Assembly: GCA_030522415.1 (NCBI GenBank)
Contig: CM060104.1
Location: 19,996,325-20,060,324 of the forward strand
DNA: 64,000 nucleotides
Direction of reading: 5' to 3'
From: Channallabes apus
Taxonomy: Eukaryota > Chordata > Actinopteri > Siluriformes > Clariidae
Shown here: positions 1-9,750 of the stretch, piece after piece
How positions within the stretch are numbered: position 1 is the first letter of the stretch
Layout of the letters: the number at the start of each line of letters is the position of its first letter
Notes under the pieces: generated by a model
Seen by the model: only the letters and a program-made list of their open reading frames with translations
Database searches by the model: none
Told to the model about the DNA's origin: nothing
Made by a program: the position numbers and the translations under genes

Positions 1-441
1 TTTTGTGGGGGAGAGATCACCATCTCCAACAAGCTGGCGGAACTGCTGGAGGACAGTGAGGAGCATGGGGAGAGAGAGGTGTGGCAGTGCTGGGATGACT
101 GCAGGCTCACCGAGCCGGCGGACTTGCTGGAGGACAGCGTGACATGCAGAGAGAAAATGGCGCGGCAAAACTGGGAAGGCTGCAGGCTCGCCATCCGGCG
201 GGAGCCGTTTAGAGGTATGGCAGCCGGGAGAGACACGACCTCAAACCCCGAAGAGGTGCGGCCCCAGTAGGTCCGGCGTGACGGGGTTGAGGGAGAGACG
301 GGAAGTATCTACAGGCAGTGGGCGGAGCACAACGAGGAGCGCATTCGTGACCTGAGGGAGCAGGTAGTGCAGCTCCAACAGCTGCTCGTCCAGGTTCGGG
401 AGAGCCAGACTATAGTTCCGGATGTTCCTCCGCTCTCTGAT

Positions 442-735
442 CTGGACGACGCGCTCCCCATCACGCCTGTGCTCGACGAGGAGGACTACACGTCGGCGCT
501 GAGCGGCAAGAACGATGCGTTCCCTCTTCCGCCGCCTCCAGTGCTCGACGCGGGGGACTATGCGCCGCTGTTGAACGGCGACGAGGACGCGTTCCCTCTT
601 CCGCCGCCTCCTGTGCTCGAAGCGAAGGACTACGTTCTGGCGCTGAACAGCGAGAACGATGCATTCCCGCATGCGCCGCTGAAGGGCGACGACGACGCGT
701 TTCCTCCACCTCCACTGCCTAGTCGCGACGAGAAC
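442..735 (+). repeat. 72-bp coding tandem repeat in the LTR element
   Basis: Units recur at exactly 72 bp, with the shared DAFP codons at 514, 586 and 658. Each 24-residue unit reads DAFPLPPPPVL followed by an acidic DY-containing half. Because the period is a multiple of three, the frame is kept. The last unit is shortened. Confidence 0.75.
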
Positions 736-866
736 ATGCCATGGCATTAGCCGCCATGCGACCTGGAGAGCGTTATCCTTCCGCCACTTCCGGGCTTCGA
801 GGACAGCGCGGCAGCTCTTCAGCAGCCGCCAAGCCTCGCATCAGTGCTGCTGCTGAACCTCACACC

Positions 867-974
867 GAGCGCCTCTCCAGCTCCGCAGCCGCCGAGCGCC
901 TCTCCAGCTCCGCAGCCGCCGAGCGCCTCTCCAACTCCGCAGCCGCCGAGCGCCTCTCCGGCTCTGCAGCTCGG
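867..974 (+). repeat. 27-bp GC-rich minisatellite, 4 copies
   Basis: Four head-to-tail copies start with GAGCGCC at 867, 894, 921 and 948, with a few substitutions in the last two. Because 27 is divisible by three, it stays open in several frames and creates misleading overlapping ORFs rich in Ala and Ser. Confidence 0.85.
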
Positions 975-1110
975 CACCGAGATCGCCGGGCCCACGTCCC
1001 AGCAGTATTCCCGTAAAGTCCGAAAGCCAGCTCCGTCATCCAGCCTCAGGGTCATGAGGCCAGAGAGGGAACATTGGGGTGGGAGTCCGGGACCTCCGGA
1101 GGAGCATTTT

Positions 1111-1132
1111 TGAAGGGGGGGAGGGGGGGGGG
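1111..1132 (+). other. Polypurine tract of the LTR element
   Basis: A run of G with two interrupting A bases ends 3 bp before the LTR. Polypurine tracts prime plus-strand synthesis in LTR retrotransposons, and this position just 5' of the 3' LTR is the expected one. The G-run is unusually long. Confidence 0.75.
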
Positions 1133-1135
1133 TAC

Positions 1136-1492
1136 TGTAAGGGTTAACCCCTAGAGGGCGACAAACGTCCATTGATTTTTGTGTGTTTGCAGTTAGGTTA
1201 ATTTGGACTACATGTACCAGCATGCACCCTGAGATGAGGCAACTAATCAGTAGATGTGTATAAATAGCCTCTTTAGGCTCAACCTGGTGTCTAGCTTTTG
1301 TTACTGTTATTTTGCTTATAGGGTGTGATGTTGGTTTGTTATTTAAGAAAAGACTAGTAAGTGCTCGGGAAAGAGCTTATTTACTTTTGTGTATGTTTAA
1401 AGAGTGAATAAATGTCTTTATTGTACTGCCAGCTCGCCTCTGCGATCATGCCACACACACACACACACGACACAGAAGACCAAAACGTGACA
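1136..1492 (+). mobile_element. 3' LTR of the retrotransposon
   Basis: A 357-bp segment begins TGTAAGGG and ends CGTGACA, so it has the TG...CA ends of LTRs. Inside are a TATA box (TATAAATA, 1259-1266) and a polyadenylation signal (AATAAA, 1407-1412) in promoter-then-poly(A) order. A short CA run lies near its end. The 5' LTR is outside the window, so the target-site duplication cannot be checked. Confidence 0.75.
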
Positions 1493-2350
1493 CATATTAT
1501 ACTATGTATGACTGTAAGTGACGATTTTAATTTGAGATTTTGAGGAGTCTCAAAGGAGACTGGTGTTGATGTTTGGTGTTGTAATGTTACTGCTGATCAG
1601 TGACAGATATTTGAGGTTACTGACAAGATTGCATTAAATATTATTTCAAATTATAGTTATTATATAGTTCCCTGTCTCACTGTGTTCCTCAGAGTTCTTT
1701 AGCCCATAAGAGCCCATACTCATTTCCCTTTTAAAGGACATTATGTGAGATATAACAGACCGAACAGACTACATGGAATACAATTTGGAACATGTTACGT
1801 GACATTTTCACTATTCCCTGACAGTGATATGTTATTAATTTGTTTAATATCAATTTGGTCAAGAAATGCAGTCAGAACAGGTTAAATATAAAACATATAA
1901 CTTATTAAATTATTATAAATATTAAATAAATTAAAACTTAACAAATATCATCTAGACAGAGCTAGTTCTGTCACATGTGCTACCCAGGCACACCACCATT
2001 TTGAAAATAATGCCATGGGTACACACATTCACAGATTGTCACTTAACTACAGCAGGATGTTCAATAGATGTCACATCATGAGTTAAGGTCATGGATAAAG
2101 TCTGAACTTTCCAGAACATTTAAAGGGTTTGTGACACCTGTGGCTACTTCTGATCTAACACAGTTTTTGTTTCATGGTTTTCAATTCATTTAAAAATATA
2201 TTTTTTTAAATTAAACATTTGTTTAATGTTCAGTATGAAATTATGAGCAAATTAGACAAATTGAACAATAAATAACTAACAGTTTAAAAGTGTAAGCTAA
2301 TACTGATGTAAGCCTAAAATAAGAAGAAAAAAAAAGTTATTGGAATGGCA

Positions 2351-2458
2351 GAGTCAAAGGCCAGTTCTCAACCCTTATTAAGATGCTGTACCAGGACCTT
2401 AAGAGAGCTGTGCATGAGCGAATGCAATCAAAACCCATCAAATTGAAACAATGATTTC
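2351..2458 (+). pseudogene. Tc1-like transposase C-terminal relic
   Basis: One frame reads KMLYQDLKRAVHERMQ followed by a stop, which is the C-terminal block after the catalytic glutamate in Tc1-family transposases (usual form EMLWQDLKRAVHERM). Nothing upstream stays in frame. It is antisense to gsdme. Confidence 0.6.
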
Positions 2459-2642
2459 AAGACTGGGACATATTACAGACTCCTATAGAATACAGTTGCT
2501 TCATGTGACTTTTGGAAATGGAGGTTCTTTAAAAAAAAATTCAATTGAATATTTTTTTCATGACTGAAAGTTGGATGAGGCAAACAATTTTTTTTAAGGT
2601 TGCTAAAACAAAACCCATTAATTTGTAAACACCACAATTTGT

Positions 2643-2898
2643 AGGTACACTCACTAGGACTAGTTTTTGGGATTATTTATAGAATTATCCAATTAGCCAA
2701 TCATGCAGCGTTAGCACAATGCATAAATCATACAAATACAGGGTCAGGTGCTTCAGTTAATGTTTACATTAAACATCAAAATGGTGGTGTATGATCTCAG
2801 TAATTTTAACTATGGCATGGTTGTTGGTGGCAGATATACTGGAAACTGCCAATATCCTGGAAATTTTAACACCTAACAGTCTCTAAAAAGATCTTGAG
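2643..2898 (+). mobile_element. Degenerate Tc1/mariner terminal fragment
   Basis: The stretch begins with an imperfect TACACTCACT end and keeps the order of motifs seen at the left end of a very common fish Tc1-like family: an ATTAGCCAATCATG block, an ATGCATAAATCAT block, then a relic of the transposase start. It is truncated at about 2898. Confidence 0.5.
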
Positions 2899-4123
2899 AG
2901 GACAGACTTTAACAGTCATTTTAAGACTTTAAATTTCACTCCATTCTATCGTAGCCCGGGAATTTCCCAAAGGCAGTGAACTTCATAAACACAAGGTAAA
3001 GCCACTGAAATGTCAGTCAGAAAAGCAAACTCAGCACATGTGAAAGAGTTACAAGTAGCCACAACTGAATACAAGCCAGACCTAAAAAAAAAAATTTGAA
3101 TCACAAAGCAATGTTTCCAATTTCTTGTGAAATCCATGCCATGAAGTATTGCTCTTGTCTTGAGAGCAAAGTGAGATCCTACCCAGTGTTGTTCCTAAGA
3201 AAGTGATCAGTGAGTGTCTTTACATGCAGAGCTGTCTCTGTGACATACATCATCTATAAACCATGGAAAATATTGAACTGAAAACAGTCTGAAAGGGGTC
3301 TCTGTGGCTGTATGCTGACACATTGCAAACTGTAAAATCTAATACGTCACTGCAATTCACCGTTCCCACTAACCGAATTAGTAGCTGTCTTTCTTATAAT
3401 GTTCGTTTGGTCATTTATCTGCAGGAAACACTACTGATGTCAACATTCCCAATGTTATAACCTTCGTATTCCTATCATTAACTTTCCCAAGCTGCAGTTT
3501 AGTGTTTAAGATCTTCTTTTAAGATGGTTGCTTTAGATTAGTGAAGATTACCTGCTCAAACAGGGATGTTAATAGGCATAACTACAGTCTTTCTAATTAA
3601 TAAATAAGGAATCACTAATTAATACTAACAGTAGTGGGTTATTATAGTTGTCATTTACATTTCTGTATTAGCTTGCATGATTAAATGTAAATACACTGAA
3701 ACATTGAAGTTTGCCTGTCCTACTCTTCATATAGTCGTAAATCACAGATGTATGGAAATGTATTTGTTGATAAAGACAACCTGACAGTTAGGCTAAAAAG
3801 GAGTAGCAGTCACTCATGGTTTGATCATTTCAAAAAGTTAGTCTTGAGTACCTTCTGCAAGCGTTAGTTTCTATGCGCCTATTAAGTATCTCAGAAACTT
3901 CCTCTCAGAATTTGGAAATGGAAATCAAAATCTGCAAATGTATACAAGATCTTGCTTTTCTTCCTTGTATTGTAAGCGGTATAGAAGATGAATGAATGAA
4001 TGAATGAATGAATAACCACCTAGCCTAATCTAGCATTTATCTCTAGTATTCTCAAATGCAGAAGTGCTGGTGTTTTGCATAACTACAATTTCAGATGTTT
4101 GTGTGTTTGACAACTCACTCTGG

Positions 4124-4125
<2 letters not shown>

Positions 4126-4164
<39 letters not shown>

Positions 4165-4205
4165 TATTATTATTATTATTATTGTTGTTGTTGTTGTTAT
4201 TTATT
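4126..4205. repeat. (AAT)n/(ATT)n/(GTT)n microsatellite
   Basis: A run of AAT triplets passes through a short palindromic junction into ATT and then GTT triplets, so the tract can fold back on itself. It lies about 190 bp downstream of gsdme coding exon 3. Confidence 0.9.
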
Positions 4206-4395
4206 TATTTTTAAATAAAAATTATTTGTCATAGACATTCAAACAGCTGCATAGTAACTATTGAATTCAAGACAAAAGATGCAATGCAACCTCAGATCCC
4301 AGGTTAACTCAAGCTGGAACTGTCTTATTACTAACTAATGCATTAACATTTCAAATACTATAATGCTTTAAACACTGTAACCCAGTTGGTCTGAC

Positions 4396-4570
4396 CTGAA
4401 TCTGCTTGGCAACATTGAACCCAAGATAGGCTGAACAGCTGCCTCCCTCCCGGACTTCCTCGGTAACTGTGCAGGTCTGTGTGGTTATAATTCGCTCCTT
4501 TACCAGCGCAAACACGTCACGCCGCCGCTTCATGACCTGCCTCAACAGGCAGTGCTGAAAATCCAGACAT
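4396..4570 (-). CDS. gsdme: gsdme coding exon 3
   Basis: 175 bp, residues 135-193. The correct acceptor is TGTGTAG at 4574-4571. A second TTTTCAG 16 bp further in would break the frame. The donor CAG|GTCAGA leaves phase 0. It contains the VFALVKERIITTQ helix and strand segment that follows QVMKRRRD. Confidence 0.92.
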
Positions 4571-6147
4571 CTACACAGAACACATTGCTTATCAAAGTGC
4601 ATATTTGGTTTAAAACTAAAGAAAACTAATATGCTAATTGAGTTTAATTTAGATACATTCACATGTACAACTGTTATACAACTGTTCACTGTATACACAA
4701 GTGCCAAAAAGTCAGAATCTGCCAACTGGAGCATTTGCTCTAATTTATACTTTTAAAACATTTTTGCCCATGGATTCAAACTTTGTGCCACAATTTATGT
4801 GATATTCTGGTTTCAGAAACATGCTAAAAAGCTGTTGAGAGTATTACGGAAGACTGGGCCTCAATGCTGAAATTGCTATAATTTTTATCTTACTCTGCCA
4901 TATTGATAGTTTAGCAGCATTTAAGATAAACAGAAAATGCAGAGAGGGTGATAAAGTAGCTGATGGAAATAGGATGGGCTGTGGCACAAGTCTGATATTT
5001 GGGTGATAAAGGGAGGTACATTTTAGAGTTGGGCTGCCAGGGCATCAGTCTCTAAATTAAGACTACTGAGGAAGTCACCTAATGTCACAAATATAAAAAT
5101 TCATTTCTTAACCAATATTGCTGGGAAATCTATTAATGTCGATTGGTTTGTTTTTATAAGAAAGACATCTTTGTAGATGATTTGTCTACATTTACATATT
5201 AAGGTTTTCTTCTAAAAATCTGAATTGAGCTCTTAAAAACACAATAACCTAAGCTGTTTTACCTGCAGCTCTGTGCCATGTTAGCTTCTTATGCAATAGC
5301 AAACTGAAGCTGATTTTACAATAACCGAATTGAATACAGGCACTGTTTACTCCAAAGTTTTACAACACACAAAAAAATCAGCATGTCATTAAAGATTCCA
5401 GTCTTTCATACGTTTGACTTGGCTTGTAACCAAACAACTGCTAGTAAGCACTTTCACTTCCACATTTTTTAGAGGATGAATGTTTGAGCTCCACAATGGT
5501 AGGATGCCGCTTTATTCACTTACCTATCTTTACAGTCATTTAGCAGTTTCTGAACATCTACTTCTTGCTTCTTAAGGCTCCCAAACGAGGAGGCCACCTT
5601 GAATAAACCTTTTCCTTCGATTTTCATGTTTCCAGGGCCGATGTCTGTTTGAGCTCCTCCAGTAACGTTGTTTTCTCTTGTACGTTTATAATTCAAGAAG
5701 TATGCCTCGACTACATCTGTGGAGAACACAGGAAGGCGTTGTCTCAAATGTGTTGTGCTCAGTTACATCTCTATAAAACATTTCCATCATACAGTCTCCT
5801 TCATATTTGATCAAGTATTTAACTCCATCATTTTTTTATTAGAAATGATTAGCACATCAACTTTTTGGTTACATTTAATGTTGTGGAATGATCATTAGAT
5901 GAATGTGCTACCATGTATCAACCCACAATTTGGGCGACCACGACGATATTGAATTTGCCATTTCTGCCCAAGTTTGGAATGCAAAATCCTACCACCCCAC
6001 CCCCACCTTTCTCTATGACATAGTATGATTTATTTCACTTCCTCATGCATGCGTACAATATGTGTCGCTTGGCTTACCCAAGCCTGGAGAGTGAGATGAG
6101 CACTCCCACAGACCAGGAACGTGGTTTCCTCTTGAATATATATAGAT

Positions 6148-6201
<54 letters not shown>

Positions 6202-7109
6202 TGATCGATCAGCCATAACATTCTGACCACTGAGAGGTGAAGCAAACAACATTGTTTATCTTGTTCCAGTGGTGCCTGGAATTAGGTGGGTTATATTAGT
6301 CAAATTAGCATGTTGTGCATGAACTTGATGTGTTGCAAGCAGAAAAAATAGGCAAGAATAAGGATTTGAGCGACCCTGACAAGTGCCTGGATTTGATGGC
6401 TTGACGATTGGGTCAGAGCAACTCCAAAACTGTACAGTAGCTCTTATTGTTTGTTAAACAAATGAGAAGATCAATGATAAAGGACAAGCATGGTGGTTAA
6501 TTTAAGTGGCAAATCCTTTGATTTATAATATTAATAATATTCTGTGAACCGAAGAAAAAAAGTTACTCATCTCTGTCTCTCTCTCTATAGTTGAACTAGT
6601 CAGAGATGAGTAGCACAAGAATAAGAATTCTCAGGTGACGTAAAAAAAATATATTGTGGGATGACTTTTTCTTTTGCAGTTATGGCAAGTGCAAGTGGGC
6701 TGGGAATGAATAGGTTGAAGGAGGTTCTGCTAAAAAAAAGCGTACAGCTTTATACTGTTTCAACAAATAAACATGAACTAGTTAATTTTAATGTGTGAAC
6801 CAAACTTTGAACTAATTCTTGTGAAGTGTGAAGGTGAACAAAACTGCAAATCACTGCACTTAATATTGAGTTAAACGCACAGTGTGAAAGCGCTGTACCT
6901 GGAGTGATGGGAGTGTCTCCGAGCAGCACATCGTTCAGGGTGAAGTCTGTGGTCATGTACTTCGGTTTCTGCCAGAACCAGCTTGGATTCTGCTTGATGA
7001 CCAGTGAGAGGACATTTAAATTATCCGATTCATTCGGCCTGAGGACGGGGATTAGACTACCATCGGGGTCGATCTCATCCACGAATTTCTTGGTAGCTTT
7101 GGCAAACAT
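4396..7109 (-). CDS. gsdme: Gasdermin E (gsdme/dfna5), 5' coding part, partial gene
   Basis: Joined exons 7109-6899, 5716-5524 and 4570-4396 give 579 nt, 193 codons, in one frame with GT-AG borders and phases 1, 2 and 0. Gasdermins are cytosolic proteins whose N domain, freed by protease cleavage, binds acidic lipids and forms membrane pores that cause lytic cell death. GSDME is classically cut by caspase-3. Recognition rests on the first exon (MFAKATKKFVDEIDPDGSL), the FWQKPKY segment, the FGSLKKQEVDVQKLL segment in exon 2 and the QVMKRRRDVFALVKE segment in exon 3, all at the positions expected for GSDME. The linker with the caspase site and the C-terminal inhibitory domain are beyond the left edge. 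No frameshift or stop is seen. Whether it is the fish a or b copy is undecided. Confidence 0.93.
5524..5716 (-). CDS. gsdme: gsdme coding exon 2
   Basis: 193 bp, residues 71-134, entered in phase 1 (TCCACAG|AT) and left in phase 2 (GATAG|GTAAGT). It contains the conserved FGSLKKQEVDVQKLL strand-helix segment of the gasdermin N domain. Confidence 0.93.
6142..6199. repeat. (GATA)n microsatellite in gsdme intron
   Basis: About 14 uninterrupted GATA units after a short GATATA lead-in. It is followed directly by the TIR-like start of a Tc1 relic. Confidence 0.95.
6200..6480 (+). mobile_element. Truncated Tc1-like relic (ATCAGCCATAACATT family)
   Basis: It starts with GATCAGCCATAACATTCTGAC, one base longer than the shared terminal core but otherwise matching the terminal inverted repeat seen at 40746 and, inverted, at 38273 and 46606. 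It then keeps the 5' start of the transposase region (AGCAGAAAAAATAGGCAAG, then the GGTCAGAGCAACTCCAAAAC motif). The rest is missing. Confidence 0.6.
6899..7109 (-). CDS. gsdme: gsdme coding exon 1
   Basis: Encodes residues 1-70. The ATG is at 7109, and an acceptor (TTTTAG) lies 9 bp upstream of it, so the start codon opens just inside this exon and the true first exon is noncoding. The donor is CCAG|GTACAG, leaving phase 1. It holds the basic and aromatic N-terminal part of the pore-forming domain. Confidence 0.93.
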
Positions 7110-7195
7110 CTCTAACCACTAAAACAGGGAACGTAATAAGAACAACAATAATTCATTCTTCTTCAGAGAAGAAACTTCTATACAGATTGTCCTAC

Positions 7196-7445
7196 ACATA
7201 TATAGCCTATCCCAGGGTTTAGAGCACGAGGCACGAGCGGTACCCCCTGGACAGGGTGCCAGACCATCACAGGGCACACACATGCACACACCACATTAGA
7301 AACACCAAATGAACTTAATCTGCATGTCTTTCGACCGTGGGAGGAAACCCACCAAGCACGGGGAGAACATGCAAACAGACCAGAGGCAGGACTCAAACCC
7401 TCGACCCGCGAGGCCACAGTGCTAACCATTACACCGTGATAATAA
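7196..7445 (-). repeat. Old SINE copy (GAAT-tailed SINE), minus
   Basis: Antisense blocks of the SINE found at 20847 are in order: TATCCCAGG, GACAGGGTGCCA, GTGGGAGGAAACCCACC, GGGGAGAACATGCAAAC and a degraded B-box region near 7400. It lies between gsdme coding exon 1 and the noncoding exon. Confidence 0.7.
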
Positions 7446-7728
7446 TTCATTCATTCATCGTCTGGAGTCGGTGGAGAGCTGACAGTACTGTACATAAACA
7501 CCTTAAAATACAGTGTTTTATATTATTATTATTATTATTTCAACATAATGGCGCTTTCCGATGTGGTAGAGTTATTTCTAGCCAGACTCGTGCTCTGATA
7601 ACAACGGAAACAACAAAGCCGCACGCGACACAAAATGTTTTGCTCTTTTTATTAGCGCGAGCTTTTCATTGAGCTCGCGCTCTTTAGTTTCGCGTAAAAC
7701 AAAATAGCAGCAATCAATCAAGTCTTAC

Positions 7729-7850
7729 CGTCTTTGCATGGGGGGTAGTAAAGGTAGAGTGAAAGACGATCGTCCGCGATACCTTCCTGCGACTCACTGT
7801 GAGTTTGGTTACTGCGTACACTGGTGTACTACACTTTATTTACAGTAAAC
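7729..7850 (-). promoter_or_regulatory. gsdme: gsdme noncoding first exon and core promoter region
   Basis: On the minus strand a clear donor (GACG|GTAAGAC, exon end at 7729) pairs with the acceptor before coding exon 1. Upstream is a CpG-richer stretch rising above the AT-rich background. The transcription start is a guess around 7800-7850. No convincing TATA box is seen. Confidence 0.5.
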
Positions 7851-7996
7851 TCCTCCTCCGCGCCTGAGAAACAGGGCACTCTACTGACTCAGAAACGCGT
7901 TCTTCAGTGTTTCCACTGATTGGAAGTGTTTGACCAGGTATGCGTAAAGACTGTTTTCGGGGAAGTGCCTATTGTAGTCTTAGGAAAAGAGGCATA

Positions 7997-8165
7997 TGCA
8001 GGGTCACAGGGGGATCCCAGGAGAAGTAGGGAATGAGGGACAGTACACACTGGACAGCGTGTCAACCCATCGGAGAAACCCACCCATCATAGGGGAGCAT
8101 GCAAACTCCACGCACACAGCCCCAAGGCAGGAATCGAACCCGGATGCCCATGGTCCCTCTCATGG
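7997..8165 (-). repeat. Old SINE copy, minus
   Basis: Diverged antisense SINE blocks: CAGGGTCACAGGGGGATCCCAGGAG, a GACAGCGTG variant, GGGGAGCATGCAAACTCC and GGAATCGAACCC (B box reversed). No duplicated flanks are recognisable. Confidence 0.6.
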
Positions 8166-8759
8166 GCTATGGATTTTCATATTACAGAATTTTATCATAA
8201 CTGAAAACAATAGACTAGACGTTGTTTCTCATACAATGAAAATGTCTTTGGGCACCAGAAATGTCAGCACAGGTAACATGTATTTTTATTATCGTTTTCA
8301 ACCATACAGCTTGTACAGTATTCAGTGAGAGGAAAAAAACGTGACAGGAGTACATGAGACTGCCCATATCTAAATTAGACAATACCACAAGTATGCACAA
8401 ACAACGAGCAGCAGAAGACCACACAATCACTACATAAAAGAACAATGCAGCACCTGCCAGTGTACAGTTTGATTTTAAATAAAATGCAAAAAGAGATTAC
8501 AATATAATAACGAGAAGTTCTGTAAATGCAGTCACAACATGTTGCAATCACAACAGGTTTGTAGCAGTTATGCATATGAATATTTTCGATAAGTATAAAC
8601 ATATGGCTTGGGCAACACCAATTCAGTTTGTCTTTAAAAAATGGTGATGAGTCGACCGAGCATGTTCTCTTAACTTCTATTGTTGTGCACAGTACAGTTG
8701 TGATGTGAGCTGGAGAGCTGTATTAAATACACAACCAACACTACAGACTGTTCAAAATC

Positions 8760-8876
8760 AAGTATACGACGGAGTATTAGGGCCAAGATGGGATTAAAAA
8801 AAAGAAGACTTGGAAGGGGAGGGGCAGGAAATTTCCGAGTTTAAAACTCGATATCCCATCTTGTCCCTCGTCGTAC
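8760..8876. repeat. Imperfect hairpin, MITE-like
   Basis: The left arm TACGACGGAGTATTAGGG plus CAAGATGGGAT pairs with the right arm ATCCCATCTTGTCCCTCGTCGTA with one internal loop. A smaller palindrome (CGAGTTTAAAACTCG) sits inside. The size and symmetry suggest a small non-autonomous DNA element. The family was not recognised. Confidence 0.5.
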
Positions 8877-9018
8877 CTACATTGATACAATAGAATACGG
8901 AGTAGATCAAGTGTTAACAATGGATTAAAAAAATGTTGCATGGGCTTGCAAATCCATGTTAATATAATGGGTTTAGGTGAGTGACATCAGAATTGACATA
9001 TCAGAGCAAGACACCTCC

Positions 9019-9101
9019 CTATTTAAAAGCTGATTGGCTGTTGCCCCGGTTGCGTCACGCCAGGTTTCCCTCTTTGTTGTCCGTGTGTGTAGCGGCGGCA
9101 G
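9019..9101 (+). promoter_or_regulatory. Promoter-like segment with putative noncoding first exon
   Basis: In order on the plus strand: a TATTTAAAAG box (9020-9029), an inverted CCAAT (GATTGG, 9032-9037), a GC-rich GTTGCGTCACGCC block, a pyrimidine tract TTTCCCTCTTTG that resembles a 5'-TOP start, a GC-rich leader, and a strong donor GGCAG|GTAAGC (exon end 9101). No ATG lies between the tract and the donor. I see no downstream exon I can defend, so the product is unknown. A noncoding host gene or an alternative promoter is possible. Confidence 0.35.
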
Positions 9102-9199
9102 GTAAGCGCATTGTTTAAACCTGGCTTTCGGAAACTGACTTTCATGTGTGTATGACTAAAGGGGTTATTGTTAATCTTCATAGCGTGTTTTCCGGCGCT

Positions 9200-9585
9200 T
9201 ATGGCAAGCCGATTTAACATTTAATGTCAAGTCTGTATTACAGGTATCCGTAATTCAGTTCTTCCTAGGCAAAATTAACATTTCAGATATCCACAGCTCA
9301 GTTATAGATATCTGTAATTGCTAATCCAGATACTTACTAGGACGAATGACGTCACTTTTCCCATTCATCTCGATGGAGTTTCCCTTTACAGATATCTTTA
9401 ACTCGGTTGTAGATGTCCACAATGTGGAATTTAGATATCTATAAGTAAATTATGACTATCCACAATTTCTGACAATTCATTTTGACTAGTCAGAATGCAA
9501 TTACGACTAGTCAAAAATACGTTATCTGTAAGGTTCATTCCGGATAGTCAACTTTTGCCATTAAATGTTAAAACGGCTTGCCATA
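9200..9585. mobile_element. MITE with TIRs (ATGGCAAGCCG family)
   Basis: The left end ATGGCAAGCCGATTTAACAT with TTAATG pairs with the right end CATTAAATGTTAAAACGGCTTGCCAT. The interior is non-coding and rich in inverted GATATC-type motifs and TGACTAGTCA palindromes. About 386 bp. A broken relative lies at 18290-18391. Confidence 0.75.
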
Positions 9586-9750
9586 GGGGGGTGTACTGAT
9601 TATTGTTTCCCGTCTCTCGTGTTTGTCATAGGAAACTCCCTCTCGTTGCTAATGTGTTGGCTGCTGCTACTTGAGTTGGTTTATACGGCTTTGAAGACAC
9701 GACCGCTAACAAAATAGTCCTGCTAATTCCTGATGGTGAAGACGCTGCCG

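Larger units (their letters stand above)
1..1135 (+). mobile_element. Internal 3' part of an LTR retrotransposon, gag-like, decayed
   Basis: A frame is open from the window edge to a TAG at 268-270. A second frame runs to 750, with a charged, coiled-coil-like stretch around 330-410 followed by acidic and proline-rich repeats. A third open frame spans 741-1016. No protease, reverse transcriptase or integrase is visible. The stretch lies directly upstream of a polypurine tract and an LTR, which is the reason for the assignment. GC content is far above the flanking intron. It sits in the gsdme intron, antisense to that gene. The family is unproven: Ty3/Gypsy is likely from the LTR style, and a gag-only or non-autonomous element is possible. 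Confidence 0.6.
1493..4395 (-). other. gsdme intron sequence downstream of coding exon 3
   Basis: AT-rich sequence with no exon I can recognise on the minus strand. It holds two Tc1-like relics and a trinucleotide microsatellite, each listed separately. Since coding exon 3 ends with a good donor at 4395-4394, this is read as an intron of at least 4.4 kb running off the left edge. Confidence 0.6.

Noticed and set aside
241..747. 168-codon minus-strand open frame
   Set aside because: It is the antisense shadow of the acidic, proline-rich repeats of the LTR element; the Arg-rich translation reflects GC-rich repeats.
2946..3137. Possible further gsdme exon on the minus strand
   Set aside because: The translation does not match the next gasdermin E segment and proper splice borders with the needed phase are lacking.
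4554..4560. Alternative acceptor TTTTCAG for gsdme coding exon 3
   Set aside because: It would enter in the wrong phase after exon 2; the TGTGTAG acceptor 16 bp upstream keeps the frame and the family sequence.
5940..6010. Short conserved-looking C-rich stretch as a regulatory site
   Set aside because: It is only a brief low-complexity run in a gsdme intron with no recognisable motif.
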